Assembly (NCBI GenBank): GCA_024280835.1
Contig: JAJRPJ010000012.1
Location: forward strand, 248,001 to 312,000
Length of the DNA stretch: 64,000 nucleotides
Source of the DNA: Candidatus Zixiibacteriota bacterium
GTDB lineage: Bacteria; Zixibacteria; MSB-5A5; GN15; JACZUZ01
Reading direction: 5' to 3'
The stretch's first letter is position 1. Each line of letters begins with the position of its first letter. Shown piece after piece: positions 18,627 through 25,919 of the stretch. The translations under genes were made by a program, and so were the position numbers. The notes under the pieces are model-generated. The model had not been told where the DNA came from. It ran no database searches and worked only from the letters and a program-made list of their open reading frames with translations.

Positions 18627-19256
18627 TTGTCTAGCCAACCAGTTATCAAGAAAACAGTGGCTCAGACACATACAGACTCAGAACTGAAAGATCCAAATTT
18701 GTTAGAACCACTCAAGTCTGCCAGAGAAATCACCAAAGGCGTAATCCTCTTTGGAATACTCACCTTAACCATCTCCACCACAACGCTGGCCTCCGACAAC
18801 AAAGGAACAGTTGAATTGGGCTTCGACTTCAGCGCCGAAAATAGCTCAAGCCAAGACTCAGATATTGAGTTCCCTGTGCGAATCCGAGTCGGAACATTTC
18901 TGACTCAAAAGATTCTCATGGAGACGAACATCAATTTCAATTTTCTTTCGGGAAAATTTGAGATGGGTGGAGCTCTTGGCTTTAACTATCACTTCCAAGG
19001 CTCCCAAAACACCTTGGTCCCCTATTTCGGACCCTTCGGCGAGCTGACCAGACAAAAAGCTTCTTTCATGGATCGGGAGCGCTTTGGGCTCGGCCTCAAA
19101 CTTGGCATCAAAACCCTCAAGGACAAGACCTCACCAAGGGTGGAATTCTTCATTCTACGTCGATTCAAAAACGAGTTCTTCCCCTCAGATATACTCTTTG
19201 GCCTCAACCTTGGCTTTTCAATATTCTTTATTAGCGACAGTCCATGGGATAAGTAA
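18627..19256 (+). CDS. Small outer-membrane beta-barrel-like protein
   Basis: The frame gives 209 residues from TTG at 18627, but that start makes a long N-terminal segment before the signal-like helix (about residues 35-56, ITKGVILFGILTLTISTTTLASD). A TTG further in (about residue 24) would give a more usual signal peptide, so the start is uncertain. After the signal the protein has alternating hydrophobic strands (VELGFDFSAENSS, RIRVGTFLTQKILMETNINFNFLSG, GALGFNYHF, GFSIFFIS) and ends with a strand-like segment. This suggests a small eight-strand-type barrel or its periplasmic relative. No specific family is recognised. It lies 17 bases after the LamG lipoprotein gene and is probably co-transcribed with it. 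Confidence 0.72.
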   Translation: MSSQPVIKKTVAQTHTDSELKDPNLLEPLKSAREITKGVILFGILTLTISTTTLASDNKGTVELGFDFSAENSSSQDSDIEFPVRIRVGTFLTQKILMETNINFNFLSGKFEMGGALGFNYHFQGSQNTLVPYFGPFGELTRQKASFMDRERFGLGLKLGIKTLKDKTSPRVEFFILRRFKNEFFPSDILFGLNLGFSIFFISDSPWDK

Positions 19257-19352
19257 GAGCCAAATTCCAACATCTAACTTCTTCGACCATAAACACCTCG
19301 ATGATTCAAGAACCGTACTATATCGATTCATATGGCGCTAGGCGTCAATGAC

Positions 19353-19570
19353 TCAAGAACCAGTCGTACCACAAACTGGCGCCGGCCCACTTGCAAATAT
19401 TCGAGCAATGCCAGCAGTGACATCCGCTATGTTGAATGAGTTGTTTCCATCCGTATCTGCTTCGTCCTGACAGGATGCAGCAGGACCACTCGCAAAAATA
19501 CGAGCTATGCCCGCCGTGACATCAGCTATATTGAAACTACCATTGTGGTCATAGTCACCAGCGACAACAC
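19353..19570 (-). repeat. Dockerin-like tail, copy 1
   Basis: The two calcium-loop repeats in this tail (each with a D-x-N/D-x-x-x-S-F-N-I-A-D-V-T-A-G-I-A-R-I-F core) are nearly identical to each other and to the tails at 22120 and 24268. The tail ends in VCGTTGS. Each loop resembles a dockerin type I half, with D/N residues in the calcium positions and a helix after it. Confidence 0.85.
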
Positions 19571-21947
19571 AACATCCTGGACACGGGTCTGGAATCGTTG
19601 GACAATTGTCGCAACCATCAGGAATACCATCACCATCTGTGTCAATAGTATCATCAAAGCCAGGACAAATGTCACAACCGTCACCGACTCCATCAGAGTC
19701 AATGTCAGTTTGGAAGAAGGTAAAGACGCTAGGACAATTGTCACAAACATCACCAACTAAATCGCCGTCAGAATCCTCCTGCCCAGGATTTGCAACAAGC
19801 GGACAGTTATCAACGTCACCACAGACCCCGTCGCCATCTGCGTCATTCAGTGGGTCATTTGGGCAAGGGTCACAAGCATCTCCTGTTCCATCACCGTCGA
19901 CGTCTACCTGAGAGAATTGAAATGTCAATGGACAATTGTCCATCGCATCTGGCACACCATCGTTGTCATCATCAGGGTCACAAACATCTCCAATACCATC
20001 ACCATCATTGTCAGCCTGATCAAAGTTAGAGATACTAGGACAATTGTCACACAAATCACCAGCGCCATCACTATCACCATCCTCTTGGCCTGGATTGTCA
20101 TTGCCAGGACAATTATCACACCCAGTCGGCAATGAATCCAAGTCAGGATCAACTGTATCGTCAAATCCTGGACAAATATCACATGCGTCGCCTGAACCAT
20201 CACCGTCTGAATCGAGTTGCGAAGGATTCGCGACTAGAGGACAATTGTCAAAACCATCGTCGATGCCATCGTTATCGGAGTCATTGTCACAAACATCGCC
20301 GGCGCCATCATTATCAACATCTGATTGATCTGGATTGAATACTGATGGACAATTGTCGCAGGCATCTCCTGCATTGTCAAAATCGGTGTCGTTCTGATCC
20401 ACATTGCTCACAGTAGGACAATTATCGCAGGCATCACCAAAACCGTCACCGTCTGTGTCAACCTGTGACGGGTTAGAAACCGTTGGACAATTGTCATCAG
20501 GACAAGGACTCCCTGGAAACCCTGGAGTCCCGAAACCGTCATTATCCGGATCAACACAGCCCTGGCTAAGTGTGATGACCAACATGCTAGTATTTCCAAC
20601 CGCGCTATCTCCGTCCATAGCATTATAGAAAACTGTATCTGCGCCAGTGAAACCTGAGTTAGCCGTATAAGTGAAATCTATCCATCTACCGCCATCTTGT
20701 ATAATCGTTCCGTTGCTAGGCCCTGAAATGATTTGATGCCAAAATATCGAGCCATCTGTATCTGTCGCAGAAAAACTGCCAGTGATTGGATTCGCATTGT
20801 CCCCTGAAACGAAAACATCTGTCGTCGTGGGTGGCACATTCGGAACTGCGTCGTAGGTAAAGAACTGCTGGGCCATGACCGTACCATTCAACAAGATATC
20901 GATTCGCCAGTTACCATAAAAACTAGTGGAAGTCGGAGGATTCCAAACCGTCAGCCATAGTCCCACTGAAGCGGGACCAACAGTAAAATTGGCCCCAGTC
21001 CACAAACTACCGTTGGCGTAGATTTGCCATTCAAGGTTGTCACCTGCCTGTACGCTACTCATGTGAATCCAAGACGAAAACGTCTCTCCAGAAGTAATAT
21101 GACTTTGGGAAGGAACTCGCTCAGAGAAAGTATAGTCAGAGAGCTCAAGTGTAGACACTGTATGCATCACCACTTTTGGAGGCAAGCTCATCGTATGCGC
21201 TCCTTGCGATAACCACAACGACGAACCCGAGCTACAGGGGCCACTATATGGCTCAGCAAAACTAGCCCCAGAGCGCACTTCAAAGTGAAGATGTGGCCAT
21301 GTGGAGTTTCCAGAACTACCGACAAGTCCTAACGTATCACCAGTCAACACCGTGTCACCGACACTGACAGCCACTGAATTCCTCTTCATGTGGCCATACC
21401 ATGCAATGGTGCCATCAGAATGCTCCACGAATACTGCATTCCATGTTCCACCAGGTGTAAGACTGCGATCAAAATTACCATCAGAAGTTGACACAACAAC
21501 GCCATCTGCTCCAGCGAAAACCGGAACACCCACATCCATCTCGTAGAAATCACGAATCAGTATGTCAATACCATGATGTCCATCGTAAGTCACCACGTCA
21601 CACTCATAGTCTTGAATCCCAGCGCCAAGATTCTGGTCCGTGTAGTTACTAATTGGCCTGCCAAGCGAGTTAAATCCGTTAGGACCGAATGGGTCAAAAG
21701 GGTCTCTGAACAAGACTACTGAGCTAGTGCGCTCGAAGTTATACCCAGCAGACATCAGACTATCACGGCTACGTTGGATGAGACTCTCAATTAGGGGATA
21801 GTCGTCTTGGCCTATACAGGGAGAACTTGCCGTTTGGGTATTTGTTTGGAGCCTCAACACATTCCCCGCTGAAGCCGACTCTGAGGTGACAAAACTACTT
21901 ACAAACAGCGCTAACCCTACATACACAGAACTCTTTAACATTCCCAT
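19353..21947 (-). CDS. Secreted M23 (LytM) peptidase with thrombospondin-3 calcium repeats and dockerin-like tail
   Basis: The protein has 864 residues. Signal peptide: about 1-27. The LytM/M23 peptidase domain has its zinc motifs at GHHGID (His124/125, Asp128), YGHM (about 184-187) and HLHFE (219-223). A beta-rich middle (about 260-460) includes a cadherin-like segment (NPITGSFSATDTDGS). About 10 thrombospondin type 3-like calcium loops (DxDxDGxGDxCDNCP) run from about 470 to 790. The last 70 residues or so are two dockerin-like EF-hand repeats (NGSFNIADVTAGIARIF and NNSFNIADVTAGIARIF) ending VCGTTGS. M23 enzymes cut peptidoglycan cross-bridges or other glycine-rich peptides; target here unknown. 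It is exported, and calcium-rigidified by inference. GGAGGA 5 to 7 bases before the ATG supports the start. It shares its tail with the next two genes on this strand. Confidence 0.9.
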   Translation of the reverse strand: MGMLKSSVYVGLALFVSSFVTSESASAGNVLRLQTNTQTASSPCIGQDDYPLIESLIQRSRDSLMSAGYNFERTSSVVLFRDPFDPFGPNGFNSLGRPISNYTDQNLGAGIQDYECDVVTYDGHHGIDILIRDFYEMDVGVPVFAGADGVVVSTSDGNFDRSLTPGGTWNAVFVEHSDGTIAWYGHMKRNSVAVSVGDTVLTGDTLGLVGSSGNSTWPHLHFEVRSGASFAEPYSGPCSSGSSLWLSQGAHTMSLPPKVVMHTVSTLELSDYTFSERVPSQSHITSGETFSSWIHMSSVQAGDNLEWQIYANGSLWTGANFTVGPASVGLWLTVWNPPTSTSFYGNWRIDILLNGTVMAQQFFTYDAVPNVPPTTTDVFVSGDNANPITGSFSATDTDGSIFWHQIISGPSNGTIIQDGGRWIDFTYTANSGFTGADTVFYNAMDGDSAVGNTSMLVITLSQGCVDPDNDGFGTPGFPGSPCPDDNCPTVSNPSQVDTDGDGFGDACDNCPTVSNVDQNDTDFDNAGDACDNCPSVFNPDQSDVDNDGAGDVCDNDSDNDGIDDGFDNCPLVANPSQLDSDGDGSGDACDICPGFDDTVDPDLDSLPTGCDNCPGNDNPGQEDGDSDGAGDLCDNCPSISNFDQADNDGDGIGDVCDPDDDNDGVPDAMDNCPLTFQFSQVDVDGDGTGDACDPCPNDPLNDADGDGVCGDVDNCPLVANPGQEDSDGDLVGDVCDNCPSVFTFFQTDIDSDGVGDGCDICPGFDDTIDTDGDGIPDGCDNCPTIPDPCPGCCVVAGDYDHNGSFNIADVTAGIARIFASGPAASCQDEADTDGNNSFNIADVTAGIARIFASGPAPVCGTTGS
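19570..20530 (-). repeat. Tandem thrombospondin type 3-like calcium-loop repeats (DNA level)
   Basis: The + strand repeats the short palindrome GGACAATTGTC (with small variants) about ten times at irregular intervals. Each copy encodes Asp-Asn-Cys-Pro on the minus strand, the core of a calcium loop. The repeats are imperfect and lie inside the gene at 19353-21947; they are not a CRISPR array. Confidence 0.8.
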
Positions 21948-22119
21948 GACTCCTCCAGTTGGTATATAATGTCACACCAGCGCTCAGTAGTACAAGGCCC
22001 ACCCTGCGCATACCTTGCGGCTTCAAAATGAAAACATTTATCAAAACAAGAACTTCTGAGGGAAACTTACGAAGGAATCAAACATCCGTCAAGCGCTATC
22101 AATGACGTGGCCGGTCCGC

Positions 22120-22335
22120 TCAAAAACCAGTCGTCCCACAAACTGGCGCTGGCCCACCTCCAAAAATGCGGGCAATCATAAATGTCACATCCGAGATGTT
22201 GAACGAGTTATCACCATTAGCATCTGCTTGATCATTACAAAGCGGCCCAGGGCCACCATTGAATATCCGAGCTATCATAAAAGTTACATCAGCAATATTA
22301 GCTAGGAAGTCAGAGTTAGCGTCGCCTGCCACAAG
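22120..22335 (-). repeat. Dockerin-like tail, copy 2
   Basis: Same arrangement as at 19353, with cores FLANIADVTFMIARIF and NSFNISDVTFMIARIF and the end VCGTTGF. It is more diverged in the first repeat (SDFLANIADV) than the other two copies. Confidence 0.85.
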
Positions 22336-24228
22336 ACAACACGAACTTGGAACTTCAAGGGCCCCACTCACCAAATATGGCTTGTAGGTCAAATCTGGAG
22401 TCAAAAACTGCGCCACACCAATTGAGAGACCATCAAAAGTTATTGAATTAACTCCATTGGCCGATGGAGGCACATCAAAAAATAACGACATTATCGGCCC
22501 ACTGCCTGGAGGCATATATGTTGCGCTATCAGCAGAAGCGGTAATACTATACAACGCTTCTTTCGAAAAAGGATTCTGCGAATCTTCGGAGAAACTCGGC
22601 ATTATCTCCGAGCGCAGTCCAGTGTTCGTAGCATGACTAAATGACAAGTTCATTGAACCCGCCCAAGAAAACGGAATTACCATCCGCTGCAATGGCTGGG
22701 TGTTAGCCACATATACATCGAACTGCACTTGTTCACCAGGTGTAACTGTTAGCGACGGCCCAACCAAAGTATCAGCTAGTATGCGAACGAATCTGGCCTT
22801 AATAGCCACATAGTTTTCACCCGAAGCATCAACAGTCAACGAAATATCATGAAACCCTGGGGTTGTGTATTGATGCGCCGCAACCTGCCCTGCCCCAAAA
22901 GCTCCATCACCATAATCCCAAGACCAGCTTGTCACCGCCAAATCAGAAACTCCAGAAAACTGAACATCCAGTGGAGCTTGACCGATGGTAGTATCGATAC
23001 TAATCTCAGCGTGCGGGCAAACATCACCAACAAAATCACTATTGATATCACGTTGATAAGGATTGAATATCTCAGAACAATTATCACAACTATTGCCAAT
23101 ACCGTCCCCGTCATCATCAGTAAACGGATACGAGCAAGGCTCCACACTTGGTGTTGGATCTGTAAAGCAATCAATCGCTGCGCGTTGGAATGAAAAGCTC
23201 TCCGTCTCTTCAAATGTTAGACATCCGACAGGCTCACGGCTATCAAGCGCCGATCTATTCAAAGAGAATGTTACATCCACAATATTTGACCAATCATCAT
23301 AATCACGATTGAGCTCTCGTGAACCAGCGCCACAATTAACGATGTCACTACCAACTGGCAATGTGTCAATTACCCCATTACAATTCCAATCAACAGGCCC
23401 ATATCCAACACCCAACCGTTCATCAAGAGCATTCTCGTCGAGGTCAGGCATCAAACCATGCGAATAATCAAGGTTCTTGTGTGGGATACATGAATCAGTT
23501 GTATTCTCACAAATCAACGCCTGTCGCACCCCAGATAATTGATAACGGTAAGCCATCGAACTGGGATAATTAGGCTTATACTGTGTGACAATGCCCTCGT
23601 TTTGGTCGCCTGCGTGAGTCAGCCCCAAATTGTGGCCCAACTCATGAACAAACGTTCCTGCGCGATTAAACGAAGTTCCGACATTCCCCGAAAACGACCC
23701 TAGACTCACAATAAAGTCATCACCGAAAATCTCGGCTAGTCCAGATGAAGTAGTAACCCCACCGCCTGGATCATAATTGTGAGCCATGACACAATAATGC
23801 CAACCAGGTTGTCCTGCATGATTAAAATGTTCATTCTTTATTTTTAGAAATCCATCAGCGCCAGCATTATTGAAGACACCAACACCCGCCGAAGTCAAAA
23901 CAGTGACTTCGGCTATTGATTCCGACTGATCAATAGTCATGGTAATTCCCTGACAGGCAAACATCGCCACAATTGAAGCAATTTCGTTTTGCTGCAGAGC
24001 ATGATTATGCGCCCCAGTGACCATGTAATCAACCTCGACATTGATCGCTGTTACCGCTGAACCTGTCGGCGCAGAAAGCAGCGCCTCAGCCAAACTTGGA
24101 TCAATTTGCAAATGCGGAAACCGCTCCGCCGGACTAACCGCTTCTGTAGAAGCTCTCGCTAAAAGTGGCGCAATCCACGCACATAACACAACCGCAATTA
24201 ATCGATAACTAAATTTACTTCTATGCAA
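22120..24228 (-). CDS. Secreted metzincin-type zinc peptidase with PKD, cohesin-like and dockerin-like domains
   Basis: The protein has 702 residues. It starts with TTG at 24228; GGAGG 7 bases upstream supports this. Signal segment: about 8-26. The catalytic domain has HELGHNLGLTH (195-205), the HExxHxxGxxH zinc motif, and a Met-turn (PSSMAY, Met about 225). These place it in the metzincin clan (reprolysin or similar). Further on: calcium loops at about 368-400 (DDDGDGIGNSCDNC), a PKD domain at about 408-490 (APLDVQFSG...WDYGDGAFG), and a beta domain at about 492-630 beginning LTVTPGEQVQFDVYVANTQPLQRMVIPFSW. The last resembles a cohesin, with the typical 'GxxVxVxVxVxNxxxLxxxxxxxxxD' entry. 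The two dockerin-like repeats end VCGTTGF. It is probably exported and calcium dependent. The neighbours on the strand carry the same tail. Confidence 0.88.
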   Translation of the reverse strand: MHRSKFSYRLIAVVLCAWIAPLLARASTEAVSPAERFPHLQIDPSLAEALLSAPTGSAVTAINVEVDYMVTGAHNHALQQNEIASIVAMFACQGITMTIDQSESIAEVTVLTSAGVGVFNNAGADGFLKIKNEHFNHAGQPGWHYCVMAHNYDPGGGVTTSSGLAEIFGDDFIVSLGSFSGNVGTSFNRAGTFVHELGHNLGLTHAGDQNEGIVTQYKPNYPSSMAYRYQLSGVRQALICENTTDSCIPHKNLDYSHGLMPDLDENALDERLGVGYGPVDWNCNGVIDTLPVGSDIVNCGAGSRELNRDYDDWSNIVDVTFSLNRSALDSREPVGCLTFEETESFSFQRAAIDCFTDPTPSVEPCSYPFTDDDGDGIGNSCDNCSEIFNPYQRDINSDFVGDVCPHAEISIDTTIGQAPLDVQFSGVSDLAVTSWSWDYGDGAFGAGQVAAHQYTTPGFHDISLTVDASGENYVAIKARFVRILADTLVGPSLTVTPGEQVQFDVYVANTQPLQRMVIPFSWAGSMNLSFSHATNTGLRSEIMPSFSEDSQNPFSKEALYSITASADSATYMPPGSGPIMSLFFDVPPSANGVNSITFDGLSIGVAQFLTPDLTYKPYLVSGALEVPSSCCLVAGDANSDFLANIADVTFMIARIFNGGPGPLCNDQADANGDNSFNISDVTFMIARIFGGGPAPVCGTTGF

Positions 24229-24267
24229 CCTTACGCCTCCACACTGTTAGTTTTACCGATATTCACT

Positions 24268-24490
24268 TTAAGACCCAGTCGTACCGCAAACAGGAGCGGT
24301 CCCACCAGTGAAGATTCGAGCGATACCGAATGTTACATCAGCGATATTAAAAGAATTGTTTCCATCAGCGTCAGCTTGGTCCTGACAAGACGGCGCGGCG
24401 CCACCAGTAAATATTCGCGCGATCCCAGCTGTAACATCAGCAATATTGAAAGAACCATTATTGTCGTAATCACCCGCAATTGCACAGCAT
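24268..24490 (-). repeat. Dockerin-like tail, copy 3
   Basis: Cores NGSFNIADVTAGIARIF and NNSFNIADVTFGIARIF with the end VCGTTGS. It is closest to copy 1. Confidence 0.85.
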
Positions 24491-25575
24491 GTACCAGGGC
24501 ATGGGTTGACTATCAAAGGACAGGCGTCAGCAACCGTCAAAATACCATCCCCGTCATCATCAGTATCAAGATAATTCGCCAGATTGTCACTGTCAGTATC
24601 ATCATCTGTCGGATCACCATTACCATTCACATCTTCATCTGTAGTAAGGATACCATCATCATCATCATCTGTATCCAGAGCGTCAATCGTTTGGTCTCCA
24701 TCTGTATCTGTCGGTGAACTAGGATCTCCAATTTCAACGAAATCGCCTACCCCGTCTCCATCAGAATCAGTGCTACCGGGATTCAAACCAAGAAGAATCT
24801 CGACAGCGTCCATCAAACCGTCATTGTCTGTATCGGCTGTCGAGAGCGTCATTGAAGCATTGCTCGTGTAAATGAAGTCACCATTATTGAGACCATTATT
24901 GTTGGCGGCATTTCCAGCCCCAAAAAAAGTCACAACTCCAACATCAGCGAGCGGCGCCACCCATTGGACTGTCCATCCCAAAGAAGAATCAGCAGAAAAC
25001 GCATCAGTGCCTGTGGAACGATGTTTGAGATATTCCCGCCCTGTAAGCACTACCAAAGACTTCTGGACTCGAACACCGTCGACTACCAGCAACTCACCGA
25101 CAGGTTGATTATTTGCATCCAGAACTGTCATTTCAAACCCCCAGCGCATTTGCGCAGGATCTTCGAGAGCAATAGCTACATTCACCGTCTCACTTGGTAA
25201 ATATGAAGCTGGCGGGCTGATAATAAAAGAGCCGTCACCCGAGTTTGTCGCAAAAGAGCTGTGGCACCCGCCCGCATTGCAAGTAGCTTCAAACATTCCA
25301 GCAGTAGTCAGTGGCGCCCCTGTCCTAGCATCGGGAGGACCTCCCGAAAAGTTCACAGGCTGGTCAACACCACAATCTCCAGGAGAGATTCCCAGTGCCT
25401 CATGGTTTTCTGGACTACCTGAAAAAGTCCTAACCGCTACATTCAGAACCAAGAACGAAACCGCGATGGCAATAGTATATTTTGATATAATTATCTTTGA
25501 AAAAGAATCCTGTCCCTGAGCCATAAGTACCCCCATGAAAAAGCAATTAGTCAATTGACAGAACCTTCGCTCCAT
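24268..25575 (-). CDS. Secreted Reeler-like (choice-of-anchor V) protein with calcium repeats and dockerin-like tail
   Basis: The frame gives 435 residues from ATG at 25575. A shorter start at MAQGQDSFSKII (about residue 19), with GGGGGT just upstream, may be the real one. A hydrophobic signal segment lies at about 30-50. The next part (about 60-225) has the character of a Reeler-like domain: NAGGCHSSF, an SYLPSETVNVAIALEDPAQMRWGFEMTVLD core and a VTFFGAGNAAN end. The usual CxxCH-like start is here CNAGGCH, with one extra residue between the cysteines. Calcium loops (DTDNDGLMDAVEILLGLNPGSTDSDGDGVGD) run from about 245 to 350. Two dockerin-like repeats ending VCGTTGS finish the protein. No catalytic residues were found. 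The role is likely structural or adhesive on the cell surface. This is the first gene of the three-tail set. Confidence 0.82.
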   Translation of the reverse strand: MERRFCQLTNCFFMGVLMAQGQDSFSKIIISKYTIAIAVSFLVLNVAVRTFSGSPENHEALGISPGDCGVDQPVNFSGGPPDARTGAPLTTAGMFEATCNAGGCHSSFATNSGDGSFIISPPASYLPSETVNVAIALEDPAQMRWGFEMTVLDANNQPVGELLVVDGVRVQKSLVVLTGREYLKHRSTGTDAFSADSSLGWTVQWVAPLADVGVVTFFGAGNAANNNGLNNGDFIYTSNASMTLSTADTDNDGLMDAVEILLGLNPGSTDSDGDGVGDFVEIGDPSSPTDTDGDQTIDALDTDDDDDGILTTDEDVNGNGDPTDDDTDSDNLANYLDTDDDGDGILTVADACPLIVNPCPGTCCAIAGDYDNNGSFNIADVTAGIARIFTGGAAPSCQDQADADGNNSFNIADVTFGIARIFTGGTAPVCGTTGS

Positions 25576-25919
25576 TCCTGAAGGATACCAGCCAAGACAA
25601 ACTTGGCTGCTACGAACAAGCTCGAGAAATTAGATTTCCCAGAGATTCCGCTAAATTTGTTAGATTATTTGTAATGCTTTCACTGCCCCCTATGAATATA
25701 TCCACACATTTCTAAACGTCAAGCAGAATATCACCGATCCCCCAAACTCCCCCTGAAATCCCATTGCCAATCGTAGCTCAATTGAGTCAGAATTTTGTTT
25801 CTCCATTACCGCCATTATGGGTCTTATGGTTGCGCGTAATTGTATAATCGGGTATATCAACGTTGATGGCCCTCTACTATTGAACCCCGTCAACCGACCA
25901 GCGGAAATTGCTATAAGAC
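25576..25919. other. Divergent intergenic region between the Reeler-like gene and purD
   Basis: These 344 bases lie between divergent genes and should hold both promoters. A 7-base-pair hairpin AGCCAAG/CTTGGCT (25590-25596 with 25602-25608) sits just upstream of the minus-strand gene. No reliable promoter pair was assigned. A minus-strand frame overlapping this region also runs through the start of purD and has no family features. Confidence 0.5.

Noticed and set aside
19570-20530. CRISPR-like array from repeated GGACAATTGTC
   Set aside because: The repeat is only 11 bases, spacing is irregular, and the whole region is coding for calcium loops.
19545-20628. Several + strand frames opposite the calcium-loop repeats
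   Set aside because: They are antisense translations of repetitive DNA and contain no domain.
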